Shown: positions 33,343-42,277 of the stretch, piece by piece | How positions within the stretch are numbered: position 1 is the stretch's first letter | Layout: every line of letters begins with the position of its first letter | Made by a program: the position numbers and the translations under genes | Assembly: GCA_964425315.1 (NCBI GenBank) | Contig: CAYRNB010000015.1 | Span: 1 to 48,157 of the forward strand | Length of the DNA: 48,157 nucleotides | DNA from: Rhodoblastus sp964425315 | GTDB taxonomy: Bacteria; Pseudomonadota; Alphaproteobacteria; Rhizobiales; Beijerinckiaceae | Direction: 5' to 3' | The notes under the pieces: model-generated | The model's input: the letters and a program-made list of their open reading frames with translations, nothing else | Databases searched by the model: none | What the model was told of the DNA's origin: nothing

Positions 33343-35492
33343 CCGTAGCCGCGCCGCCATCCGCCGCGAAAGACGACGCGGCCTTCGCGCCGAACATGCC
33401 GGACGAAGATCCGCTCGCCATGCCGGCGCAGCGCCTCTTCCACTTCGACGCGGCGCGCGAGCGCCGCAAGCCCTTGCGGCGCTTCGCCGTCCCGTGGCTG
33501 TCACGCCTGATCGTCTTCGGCGGCGGCCTCGCCCTCACCTATTGGGGCGGCTATGAAATGTACCGGGTCATCGACGTCGGCGGCATTTCCTTCCTGAAAT
33601 GGATGCTGCTCGTCCTGTTCGTCGCGAATTTCTCCTGGATCGCCTTGGCCTTCTCCGCCGGAGTCGTCGGTTTCCTGCACCTTCTGTTCACGCGCTGGCG
33701 GCCGCCCGCGCCCCCGGAAAAGCTGACCACCCGCACCGCCGTGCTCATGCCGATCTTCAATGAGACGCCGTCGCGCGTCTTCGGCGCGATGGAGGCGATT
33801 CACGAGGATGTCGAGGCGTCGGGCCACGGGGCCGCCTTCGACTGGTTCTTTCTCTCCGACAGCACGGATCCCGACGTCTGGATCGCGGAGGAGCGCGCTT
33901 TCATCGCCCTGCGGCGCAAACTCGGGCCGAACGCCCGCCTCTTCTATCGCCATCGCCCCAAGAACGAGGCGCGCAAGGCCGGCAATATCGCCGATTTCGT
34001 CAGCCGCTGGGGCGGTTCTTACGGTCATATGCTGGTGCTGGACGCCGACAGCGTCATGGCGGGTTCGGCCATTGTCGCGCTGGCCGCGGCCATGGAGGCC
34101 GACCCGGACGCGGGCATCATCCAGACCTTGCCGCTCATCATCAACCGCAACACGCTTTTCGCACGCGTACAACAGTTTGCGGCGCGTATCTACGGTCCCG
34201 TCATCGCCGACGGACTGGCTTGCTGGATGGGGCGCGACGGCAATTACTGGGGCCATAACGCGATTATCCGCACCGCCGCCTTCGCCGCCCATTGCGGCCT
34301 GCCGCATCTGAGAGGCCGGCCGCCGTTCGGCGGCCATATCATGAGCCACGATTTCGTCGAGGCGGCGCTGATCCGGCGCGCCGGCTACAGCGTCACAATG
34401 ATACCCTCGCTTCCCGGCTCCTATGAGGAATGCCCGCCCTCGCTGATCGACGTCGCTATGCGCGACCGGCGCTGGTGCCAGGGCAACCTCCAGCATATCA
34501 GCGTTCTGCCGGCCAGGGGCCTGCATCCGGCCTCGCGCCAGCATTTCGTCACCGGCATCATGAACTACGTCGCTTCGCCTTTATGGCTGGCGCAGCTGCT
34601 GATCGGTATCGTGATCGTCGTGCAGGCGAGCTACATCAGACCCGAATATTTCACCAGGGAATTCACGCTCTTCCCCGCCTGGCCGGTCTTCGACGCCGAG
34701 CGTTCGCTTCGGCTCTTCGGCGTGACCATGGCGGTGCTGTTGGCGCCGAAGCTCTTCGGTCTGATCCTGTCGCTGATCGACGGACCGACGCGCCGCGGCG
34801 CCGGCGGCGCCGTCAGGCTGATCCTTTCGACCCTGTTCGAAGTGGTGATGTCGGCCCTGCTGGCGCCGATCATGATGATGGTTCACGCGGGCCATGTGAT
34901 GCATTTCCTTTTCGGCTTCGACACCGGATGGGAGCCGCAAAGGCGCGACGACGGCTCGGTCGCCTTCAAGGCCATCATCCGACGACATCGCTCGCATGTG
35001 GCGATGGGAATCCTCATGCTGATCTCCGGCCTGATGATCTCGCCCTCGCTCGCCGCCTGGATGTCGCCGACCATCGCCGGCCTCATTCTGGCGATCGCCC
35101 TCTCCTGGGCGACGGGATTGAAATCCCTCGGCCTGGCGGTAAAGCGCCTCGGCCTGCTGGCGACGCCCGAGGAAAGCGCGCCGCCGCGCGTGGCGGCGCG
35201 CGCCAACGAATTGTCTCAGGCATTGGCTGCGCAGGGCTTTGACGACGCCGACGGCCTGCGCGCCCTGCACGCCGATCCGGAATTGCGCGCCCTGCACGAA
35301 GCCTACCTGCCTCCCGCGCCCCATCGCGCGCGCGGCGAGATCACGCCGGAGCGCGCCATGGCGGCGGCCAAGCTCAATGACGCGCGCGATATCGACGACG
35401 CGGTCAAATGGCTGCATCACAAGGAGCGCTTCACCCTTCTGCACGATCGCGCCTTGATCGCCCTGTTCGCCCACCTGCCGGCGGGGACGTGA
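33330..35492 (+). CDS. opgH: periplasmic glucan glucosyltransferase
   Basis: OpgH (MdoH) polymerises the glucan backbone from UDP-glucose and moves it across the inner membrane. The 720-residue protein has transmembrane helices at about residues 55-75 and 85-115, and a family 2 glycosyltransferase core with FLSDSTDPD, the VLDADS metal-binding motif, the SHDFVEAAL catalytic acid region and a product-binding RRWCQGNLQH motif. Several C-terminal helices and a cytoplasmic tail follow. ATG 33330 lies inside the end of opgG, so the two are cotranslated. Downstream, CGTCCGCGG (35516-35524) and CCGCGGACG (35556-35564) form a stem without a T-run. Confidence 0.95.
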   Translation: MDALTVAAPPSAAKDDAAFAPNMPDEDPLAMPAQRLFHFDAARERRKPLRRFAVPWLSRLIVFGGGLALTYWGGYEMYRVIDVGGISFLKWMLLVLFVANFSWIALAFSAGVVGFLHLLFTRWRPPAPPEKLTTRTAVLMPIFNETPSRVFGAMEAIHEDVEASGHGAAFDWFFLSDSTDPDVWIAEERAFIALRRKLGPNARLFYRHRPKNEARKAGNIADFVSRWGGSYGHMLVLDADSVMAGSAIVALAAAMEADPDAGIIQTLPLIINRNTLFARVQQFAARIYGPVIADGLACWMGRDGNYWGHNAIIRTAAFAAHCGLPHLRGRPPFGGHIMSHDFVEAALIRRAGYSVTMIPSLPGSYEECPPSLIDVAMRDRRWCQGNLQHISVLPARGLHPASRQHFVTGIMNYVASPLWLAQLLIGIVIVVQASYIRPEYFTREFTLFPAWPVFDAERSLRLFGVTMAVLLAPKLFGLILSLIDGPTRRGAGGAVRLILSTLFEVVMSALLAPIMMMVHAGHVMHFLFGFDTGWEPQRRDDGSVAFKAIIRRHRSHVAMGILMLISGLMISPSLAAWMSPTIAGLILAIALSWATGLKSLGLAVKRLGLLATPEESAPPRVAARANELSQALAAQGFDDADGLRALHADPELRALHEAYLPPAPHRARGEITPERAMAAAKLNDARDIDDAVKWLHHKERFTLLHDRALIALFAHLPAGT

Positions 35493-35753
35493 GGCCAACG
35501 AAATTATGCCTTCCGCGTCCGCGGGGGATCGCCGGATTTCGAGGAAAGTGAAGGTCCGCGGACGTCGCCGGCGATGGGCGGACGTGGACCGGAAATGAAA
35601 GCCGGGCGCTCCGCATCCCTGCGTTGTCTGGCGTGACTGGATTGTAGCGAGTCGATTTACGGCTTGTTAAAGCGAACGCGTTTGGTTCAGTCTGCTCCCG
35701 ATTGCGCGGCGCGGCCGCCCATGCGGTCTTTCTGGAAGGTTCGAGGTTTACGT

Positions 35754-36572
35754 ATGACAGAGAATTCCCATTACGTGCTTGGCCATTCCGACGCGGAAAT
35801 CGAGCGGCTGCAATTGCAGGGGGCCTGCCTGAAGAGCGTAACGCGGCGGCTGATCCGCGAGAGCGGGATCAGGGAAGGAATGCGCGTGCTCGACATCGGC
35901 TGCGGGGTGGGCGACGTAACCTTGCTCGTAGCGGAAGCGGTTGGGCCATCGGGCGCGATCGTCGGCGTCGATCGCGAGCCGAAGGCCATCGAAGCCGCGC
36001 GACGCCGCACGGCGGAGGCAGGCCTCGACTGGGTCGACTTTATCGTCGGAGACGACGAAGCCATCGCGGGCCAGGCGCCCTTCGACGCTGCGATCGGACG
36101 CTATGTTCTCATGCATCAGACCGATCCCGTCGCCATGGTGCGCCGCGCCAAGGAGGCGGTGAAGCCCGGCGGAGCCGTCGCCTTTCTCGAACATGCCTTT
36201 CACATCAGGGCGACAAGCCTGCCGCCGCTGCCGATCGCCCAGGCGGCCGCCGACGCCCTGCAGACCTTCTACCGCGCCGCGTTGCCGAACTACGACATAG
36301 CCGGGCGGCTCATCGCCTGTTACGAGGACGCCGGGCTTCCTCCGCCGCGCCTTTTCAGCGAAGGGCACGCATTCGGCGCCGAGGTCATCTATTGGCGCTG
36401 GCTCGTCGCGACTTACAAATCATTGCTGCCGCATATGCAAAGCTACGGCATGGTCGATCCGGCCATCGGCGACCCCGCGACCCTGCTGGACCGCATCGTC
36501 GCGGGAGCGCGGGAGACGCGCTGCCAGGCGCTAACCGCGCCGAACATAGGCGCGTGGTCGATCCGCGCGTAG
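35754..36572 (+). CDS. class I SAM-dependent methyltransferase
   Basis: This 272-residue soluble protein has a Rossmann-fold methyltransferase core: motif I VLDIGCGVGD (about residues 45-54), GVDREPKAIEAAR, VGDDEAI, and a long C-terminal lid. The UbiE/methyltransf-11-like pattern suggests a small-molecule acceptor, but the substrate is not recognisable. ATG 35754 has GAGG 7 bases upstream; the frame open to 35664 is not family-like. It stands alone; the 261 bases upstream show GC-rich hairpins but no gene. Confidence 0.85.
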   Translation: MTENSHYVLGHSDAEIERLQLQGACLKSVTRRLIRESGIREGMRVLDIGCGVGDVTLLVAEAVGPSGAIVGVDREPKAIEAARRRTAEAGLDWVDFIVGDDEAIAGQAPFDAAIGRYVLMHQTDPVAMVRRAKEAVKPGGAVAFLEHAFHIRATSLPPLPIAQAAADALQTFYRAALPNYDIAGRLIACYEDAGLPPPRLFSEGHAFGAEVIYWRWLVATYKSLLPHMQSYGMVDPAIGDPATLLDRIVAGARETRCQALTAPNIGAWSIRA

Positions 36573-36701
36573 GCTCTGCGGACGTTCAGTATTCGATCAA
36601 TTGAATCCTGGCCGCTAACGGAATATTGGCCATGCGCGCAAGATTATTATTGGCCGTCCTGGATTCTGCCGACGTTAACGCCTCCTACGCTAAGTTGGCC
36701 G

Positions 36702-36719
36702 TCACCGATAGATCGGTGA
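36702..36719. promoter_or_regulatory. 18-bp perfect palindrome before the hydrolase gene
   Basis: TCACCGAT-AG-ATCGGTGA is 8+2+8 with perfect arms, ending 12 bases before ATG 36732. Its size and symmetry resemble operators of TetR-type dimeric repressors. The same region carries a repeated TTGGCCGTC (near 36651 and 36695). Confidence 0.6.
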
Positions 36720-36731
36720 GTAGAGTCCTTC

Positions 36732-37586
36732 ATGAGCGTGGAAGTCCTAAGATGCTTGCCTGAACAGCCGACGGCGAAACCACCGTTGCTATTTGTGCAC
36801 GGCGCCTGGCATGCCGCTTGGTGTTGGACAGAGCATTTTCTTCCCTATTTTGCCGATCGCGGCTATCCGGCCTACGCCTTGAGCTTGAGAGCGCATGGGA
36901 AATCTCCAGGAAAGCTTAAGTGGGCGAGCCTGTCCGACTATGTCGCCGATGTGACTGAGGCCGTTGACCGCATTCCGACGTCCCCTATTCTTATCGGCCA
37001 CTCGATGGGCGGCGGCGTGGTGCAAAAATATTTGGAGACGCGCGACGCGCCCGGCGCTGTCTTGTTGGCCTCAATGCCTCCCTACGGCATTTTGCCGCGG
37101 ATGTTGAAGTTCTCACGCAGCCATCCCTTAAAATTTCTGCGCGCCAATCTCACTATGAGTTTTAAATGTCTTGTCAGCGCCCCGGAATTAGCTCGTGAAT
37201 ACTTTTTTTCTCCATCTTTGCCGCCCGAGGATTTGGCCCGTTTTTTGGGTCTGCTTCAGGACGAGTCGTATCGCGCTTTTCTCGATATGATCGCGCTGGA
37301 CCTGCCCAACCCGGAGAGGGTCCAGACTCCGATGCTTGTTCTTGGGGCTGAAAACGACACGATCTTTTCGCCCGCGGACATCCTGGAGACGGCGCTGCGC
37401 TATGAAGCGGACATGAGGATTCTCAGCGGCCTGGCTCACGATATGATGCTTGACACGCGTTGGCGCGACGCGGCCGACGCCATAGCCGCCTGGCTTGACA
37501 GCCGCTGGGGGCGCTCGTCGCTTTCGTCACAACCGCCGGCGAAGGTCCTGCAGGCGTCGTTTGGAGCCCTTCGCAAAGCCGGCTGA
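36732..37586 (+). CDS. alpha/beta hydrolase
   Basis: This 284-residue cytosolic alpha/beta-hydrolase-fold protein has the oxyanion region VHGAWHAAWCW, nucleophile elbow GHSMGGG with Ser91, and a probable Asp209 (GAENDT) and His236 (LAHDMM) completing the triad. A helical cap lies at about residues 118-190. The substrate is unknown; relatives include esterases and lactonases. Codon use is richer in A/T-ending codons than in its neighbours, and the gene is preceded by a perfect 18-bp palindrome, which together suggest acquisition with its own operator. No regulator gene is adjacent. Confidence 0.85.
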   Translation: MSVEVLRCLPEQPTAKPPLLFVHGAWHAAWCWTEHFLPYFADRGYPAYALSLRAHGKSPGKLKWASLSDYVADVTEAVDRIPTSPILIGHSMGGGVVQKYLETRDAPGAVLLASMPPYGILPRMLKFSRSHPLKFLRANLTMSFKCLVSAPELAREYFFSPSLPPEDLARFLGLLQDESYRAFLDMIALDLPNPERVQTPMLVLGAENDTIFSPADILETALRYEADMRILSGLAHDMMLDTRWRDAADAIAAWLDSRWGRSSLSSQPPAKVLQASFGALRKAG

Positions 37587-37754
37587 GGCGTGATCCACTC
37601 TCGCTCTCGGGGACTCATGAGACGCCGACGGAGCCGAAGCGTCGCCAAATCGCCCGATTGCGCCATTTTCGCGCGCCAAAAACGCCTCAAAGCCGGGAAA
37701 ACTGTCGCCGCCGGGAACGAAAATCGGCCGTGGCGGGGATTTCGGGACGCCTCA

Positions 37755-37769
37755 TTAATCGCGAGTTAA
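37755..37769. promoter_or_regulatory. perfect CtrA box (TTAA-N7-TTAA)
   Basis: TTAA at 37755-37758 and TTAA at 37766-37769 are separated by seven bases (TCGCGAG), an exact match to the CtrA full site of alphaproteobacteria. It lies 62 bases before the ATG of the membrane coiled-coil gene at 37832, in an otherwise GC-rich region. The other 245 bases before that gene show nothing else of note. Confidence 0.6.
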
Positions 37770-37831
37770 TTCTACGGCGAGAAAATGCCCGATGGGAAAA
37801 AGGGTTCTTTAAGAATCCGGCGGAGGCGCCC

Positions 37832-38590
37832 ATGAAGGAAATCATTCTTCCCCCCGAGTCGAAGAGAAACCATAACGAAGCCCCACGCGTGGAAGCGCCG
37901 GGCGAAAGGCCCTATATCGAATTCGTTCCCCGCCCGCGCCGCCGGCCCTGGAAGGCGTACATCTGGCCAGCCGCCGGCCTCGCCCTGGTCTTCGGGCTGA
38001 GCCTCGCCGTCGCCTCGACCTTCATCGAGACGAAAAGCGGCCCCAGCGCCGAACAGGTCGCCGCCGAGAAAGCGGCCCGCACCGCCGCGCTGGCCCTGCG
38101 CGACGCGCGCGCGCAGCGCCATGAAATCGCGGCCCTTCGCGGCCATGTCGAAAGGCTGAAGAGCCGGCTGGAAGCCGAGACCCACAAAACCCATGCGGCA
38201 GAGGCGACCATAGCGGCGCTGCGGAAGAACCTGGCGGAACAGAAGACCCAATCCGCCGCCGTGGCCTCGCAGTTGCAGGCGAAGATCGACAGGATCGAGC
38301 TTCAGCAGGCCCGCCAGACGATCGACCGCACGCCGGTCGGCTCCATCGGCAAGCCATTGCCCAAGCCGGCCGCCTGGGCCACGCAAAAACGTTACCGCGA
38401 CTACGTGCTGCGCGACGTCCAACACGGCGTCGCCCTGGTCGAAAGCGCGCAAGGGTCGGCGGAAGTCGTCCCCGGCGACGTCCTGCCCGGCGGGGCGCGC
38501 GTGGAAGAGATCGAAAAGAAGCACGGCCTGGGATGGATGGTCGTGACCGATCGCGGCTACATCATTTCCGCCGGGCGCTGGGACGACTAG
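37832..38590 (+). CDS. single-pass membrane protein with periplasmic coiled coil
   Basis: This 252-residue protein has a short cytoplasmic N-terminus rich in Pro and Arg (RPRRRPWKAY), one transmembrane helix at about residues 47-67, a coiled coil at about 75-155 with heptad-like Ala/Leu/Glu/Arg runs, and a small C-terminal globular domain at about 180-252 (YRDYVLRDVQHGVALVES, GDVLPGGARVEEIE, GWMVVTDRGYI). I do not recognise the family; the C-terminal part has the feel of a small beta domain. GGAGG lies 5 bases before ATG 37832. The perfect CtrA box upstream suggests cell-cycle control and possibly a role in the envelope or at a pole; that role is inference. Confidence 0.75.
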   Translation: MKEIILPPESKRNHNEAPRVEAPGERPYIEFVPRPRRRPWKAYIWPAAGLALVFGLSLAVASTFIETKSGPSAEQVAAEKAARTAALALRDARAQRHEIAALRGHVERLKSRLEAETHKTHAAEATIAALRKNLAEQKTQSAAVASQLQAKIDRIELQQARQTIDRTPVGSIGKPLPKPAAWATQKRYRDYVLRDVQHGVALVESAQGSAEVVPGDVLPGGARVEEIEKKHGLGWMVVTDRGYIISAGRWDD

Positions 38591-38600
38591 CCCGCATTTC

Positions 38601-39194
38601 TCAGAATTCCGGCCGCAACTCCCGGCGCGGCGCGGGCTTTCTCGCCACGGCCGCCTGCAGGCGCGGCAGAACGTCCTCGACCTTGTCGACGACGAGATAG
38701 CTCGTCTCCCATGGCGGCCGGAGGAAGGCCTGTTCGCGCATATGGTCGATCAGGGAAAGTAGAGGCCGCCAGAATCCGCCGATATCGGCGATCGCCACCG
38801 GCTTGCTGTGACGGCCGAGCTGAATCCAGGTCAGTTGCTCGACCAGTTCCTCCAGCGTGCCTATGCCGCCCGGCAAGGCGACGAAGGCGTCTGCCTTTTC
38901 GAACATCAGCCGCTTGCGCTCGTGCATGTCCTCGACGACATGCAGTTCCTGCACGCTGTCGAGCGCATGCTCCCGCCGCTCCAGAAAGCTGGGGATGACG
39001 CCGGTGACGTGGCCGCCGCCCTGCATCACGGCCTTGGCGAGGGTCCCCATCAGGCCGAAGGCGCCGCCGCCATAGACCAGGCCGACGCCGTTTTCGGCGA
39101 AAATGCGGCCCATTTGCTCGGCGGCGGCGGCGAAAGCGGGATCGGCGCCGGTCGACGAGCCGCAATAGACGCAAATTTTGCGAATCTTTGTCAT
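38601..39194 (-). CDS. LOG family protein (putative phosphoribohydrolase)
   Basis: This 197-residue cytosolic Rossmann-like protein has the LOG/TIGR00730 signatures VYCGSSTGADP, VYGGGAFGLMG and the catalytic PGGIGTLEELVEQLTW. LOG-type enzymes release the base from nucleoside 5'-monophosphates; in plants and some bacteria they make free cytokinins, in others their role is housekeeping. ATG 39194 is chosen over a huge open frame to 40301 that only shadows pepN in antisense. It converges with the coiled-coil gene, 10 bases between stops, and is divergent from pepN. Confidence 0.92.
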   Translation of the reverse strand: MTKIRKICVYCGSSTGADPAFAAAAEQMGRIFAENGVGLVYGGGAFGLMGTLAKAVMQGGGHVTGVIPSFLERREHALDSVQELHVVEDMHERKRLMFEKADAFVALPGGIGTLEELVEQLTWIQLGRHSKPVAIADIGGFWRPLLSLIDHMREQAFLRPPWETSYLVVDKVEDVLPRLQAAVARKPAPRRELRPEF

Positions 39195-39371
39195 TCCGCG
39201 CCCCAGTTTCTCCCCTTTCTGTCGCCTCGCGGCATTGCGGTCAAGCCGGACACCGCGCCGAAAAATTCTTATTGCGGATAGCGGATTTATTCCGGCGATA
39301 ATAGATAGGGGCGAAACCGCCGGCGCGACGGGACGATCGAATCGCGCGCGGCCGCAACAGAAAGAGGCGTC

Positions 39372-42032
39372 ATGTCCGCCAAGCTCGAAGCCGTTCAGCC
39401 GCAGCCCGTCCGCCTCGCAGACTACCGGCCGACCGACTATCTCATCGATTCGGTCGATCTCGACATCAGCCTCGACGCCAAGGCGACGCGGGTGATTTCG
39501 CGCCTCAGCCTGCGGCCCAATCCGCAGGGCAGGCCCGGCGCGCCGCTCGAACTCGACGGCGGCGGCCTGAAGCCTGTGCGGGCGCTTCTCGACAATCGGG
39601 CGCTCGATCTCGCCGCGGTCGCCACGCCCGACCGACTGGCGATCGAAAATCCGCCAGCGCGTCCCTTTACGCTTGAAATCGAAACCGAAATCGACCCCTC
39701 CGCCAATACCCAGCTCGAAGGACTTTACCGCTCCGGCGCCGTCTATTGCACCCAATGCGAGGCGGAAGGCTTCCGCCGCATCACTTATTTTCTTGACCGG
39801 CCAGACATTTTGAGCGTCTTCACCACCCGCATCGAGGCCGACAAGGCCGAGGCGCCGATCCTGCTCGGCAACGGCAATCCGGTCGCGTCCGGCGACGCGG
39901 GTCCGGGCCGGCATTTCGCCGTCTGGCGCGATCCCTTTCCTAAACCCTGCTATCTCTTCGCTTTGGTCGGCGGCGATCTCGACTCGATTCACGAGGATTT
40001 CGTCACCGCCTCGGGCAGGCCGGTCAAGCTCGGAATTTATGTCGAAAAGGAAAAGGCCGAGCGCGCCTATTACGCCATGGACAGCCTGATCCGCGCCATG
40101 CGCTGGGATGAATTCGCCTTCGGCCGCGAATATGACCTCGACGTGTTCAATATTGTCGCCGTGTCCGACTTCACCATGGGCGCCATGGAGAACAAGGGCC
40201 TCAATATCTTCAACGACAAATATATTCTGACCGCCCCGGAAACCGCGACCGACGTCGATTACGAACATGTCGAGGCGGTGGTGGCGCATGAATATTTCCA
40301 CAACTGGACCGGCAATCGCATCACCTGCCGCGACTGGTTCCAGCTCTGCCTGAAAGAGGGCCTGACCGTCTTTCGCGACCAGGAATTTTCCTGCGACCAG
40401 CGCTCACGCGCCGTCTGCCGCATCGGCGACGTGCGCAATTTGCGCGCGACCCAGTTTCCCGAGGACGCGGGGCCGCTGGCGCATAATGTCAGGCCGGATA
40501 GTTACAACGAAATCAACAATTTCTATACGGCGACGGTCTACGAGAAGGGCGCCGAAATCATCCGCATGCTGAAGTGTCTCCTCGGCGAGGCCGCCTTTCG
40601 CGACGGCATGGACCTTTATTTCCAGCGTTTCGACGGCCATGCGGCGACGATCGAAAACTTTCTCGCCTGTTTCGCCGAGGCTTCGGGCCGCGACCTCAGC
40701 GCTTTCGCGCTGTGGTATTTCCAGGCCGGCACGCCCAGGCTGTCCGCGCGCGGCTCTTACGACGCCGCGGCGAAAACCTATACGCTGGAGCTGAAGCAGA
40801 CATTGGCGCCGACTCCCGGCCAGAGCGAGAAAAAGCCCGTCGTCATTCCCATCCGCCTCGGGCTTCTGCGCCGCGACGGCGGCGAATTCGCGCTTGTCCC
40901 GCAGGACCCCGCCGACGCGCCGGAAATTTCACGCGGCGTGGTCGAGCTTGCCGGGACGCAGCGCAAAATCGTCTTCGCCAATGTGGACGAAAAGCCCACT
41001 CCCTCGCTGCTGCGCGGCTTTTCCGCCCCGGTGGTGCTGGACGACGGCCTCGATGAGGACAACCGCTATATCCTGCTCGCGCATGACAGCGATCCCTTCA
41101 ACCGCTGGCAGGCGGCCCAGACGCTCGCGACCGCTCAACTGATCGCCGCATCCGCAGTCATTCGCGCCGGCGAACTGCCGAAATTTTCGCCTCGCTACGC
41201 GGAGGCGCTTTCGGGGCTTCTCGCCGGCTCTTCCGCCGATCCCGCCTTCGTCGCGCAAATGCTGGCCCTGCCGAGCGAAAACGACATCGCCCGCGACATC
41301 GGCGCCGACGTCGATCCCGACGCCATCCATCTGGCGCGCCTGGCTTTCCGCGCTGAAATCGGCAAAAACCTGCGCGACGAAGCTCTCCATGTCTATGAGA
41401 GCCTCATGGACGATTCCCCCTTCCAGCCCGATGCGGCGAGCGCCGGCCGCCGCGCCCTGCGCAACGCCTGCTTGAGCCTGATCGCCGCGGCCGAGCCCGA
41501 GGAAGGGGCGGAGATCGCCATGCATCAGTTCCAGGCCAGCGCCAATATGACCGACGACGTCGCCGCCTTGCAGGTCATGTGTTCGGTCCCCTGCGCACAG
41601 CGCGAGCCGGCTCTCGACTCCTTTTTCCGCAATCATGCGGGCGAACCGCTCATTCTCGACAAATGGTTCGCGCTGCAGGCGACCATCCAGGAGCCGGAAA
41701 CGCTCGAACGAGTACGCCGCCTGACCAAGAGCCACGTGTTCAATTTCTCCACGCCCAATCGCGTCTATGCGCTGATCGGCGCCTTCGCCAACGGCAATCC
41801 CACCGGCTTCAACGCCGCTGACGGCGCCGGCTACCGTTTCATCGCCGAAACCGCCCTCACTCTCGACCGCATCAATTCACAGGTGGCGGCGCGGCTTGTT
41901 TCCGCGTTCCGCTCCTGGCGCAATCTCGAAACCGGTCGTCGGGGCCAGGCGCGCGCCGCCCTGCAGAACATCGCCGCGCAAGAAAGCCTTTCCCCCGATC
42001 TGCGCGATCTCGTGGCGCGGGCGCTCGCCTGA
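39372..42032 (+). CDS. pepN: aminopeptidase N
   Basis: PepN is a cytosolic M1-family zinc aminopeptidase that removes N-terminal residues from peptides. The 886-residue protein has the exopeptidase motif GAMEN (within TMGAMENKGLNIF), the zinc motif HEYFHNWTGNR (His306, His310) and the downstream ligand Glu329 in LKEGLTVFRDQEF. The long C-terminal helical domain closes the active site. Length matches the E. coli-type enzyme (about 870). AGAGG precedes the ATG. It is a monocistronic-looking housekeeping gene between divergent LOG and the PAS kinase. Confidence 0.97.
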   Translation: MSAKLEAVQPQPVRLADYRPTDYLIDSVDLDISLDAKATRVISRLSLRPNPQGRPGAPLELDGGGLKPVRALLDNRALDLAAVATPDRLAIENPPARPFTLEIETEIDPSANTQLEGLYRSGAVYCTQCEAEGFRRITYFLDRPDILSVFTTRIEADKAEAPILLGNGNPVASGDAGPGRHFAVWRDPFPKPCYLFALVGGDLDSIHEDFVTASGRPVKLGIYVEKEKAERAYYAMDSLIRAMRWDEFAFGREYDLDVFNIVAVSDFTMGAMENKGLNIFNDKYILTAPETATDVDYEHVEAVVAHEYFHNWTGNRITCRDWFQLCLKEGLTVFRDQEFSCDQRSRAVCRIGDVRNLRATQFPEDAGPLAHNVRPDSYNEINNFYTATVYEKGAEIIRMLKCLLGEAAFRDGMDLYFQRFDGHAATIENFLACFAEASGRDLSAFALWYFQAGTPRLSARGSYDAAAKTYTLELKQTLAPTPGQSEKKPVVIPIRLGLLRRDGGEFALVPQDPADAPEISRGVVELAGTQRKIVFANVDEKPTPSLLRGFSAPVVLDDGLDEDNRYILLAHDSDPFNRWQAAQTLATAQLIAASAVIRAGELPKFSPRYAEALSGLLAGSSADPAFVAQMLALPSENDIARDIGADVDPDAIHLARLAFRAEIGKNLRDEALHVYESLMDDSPFQPDAASAGRRALRNACLSLIAAAEPEEGAEIAMHQFQASANMTDDVAALQVMCSVPCAQREPALDSFFRNHAGEPLILDKWFALQATIQEPETLERVRRLTKSHVFNFSTPNRVYALIGAFANGNPTGFNAADGAGYRFIAETALTLDRINSQVAARLVSAFRSWRNLETGRRGQARAALQNIAAQESLSPDLRDLVARALA

Positions 42033-42277
42033 GCAAAGTCCAGGCGAGCGCCGCGCGCCGATCCGCCCAGAGGAAGAAAAGGCGTTCGGCGGCGCCTCAT
42101 TGATTGATCCAAATGGAATTCACCGATTCGTGACGGCAAAAACCATCTCGTTCATCAAATTTTCATCTGGACAAACGGTCAAAGCCGGATTCTCATGGGG
42201 GTGATTCGGGGCGTCGCTTCATCTTCCCGGTCGCGTTATTTCAACAATTCGGCTTATCAAACCGGTGGGAGCGTTTC

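Noticed and set aside
38601..40301. 566-residue minus-strand ORF joining the LOG protein to sequence antisense to pepN
   Set aside because: Only the last 197 residues are the LOG protein, with a good ATG at 39194; the rest mirrors pepN codons and has no family resemblance.
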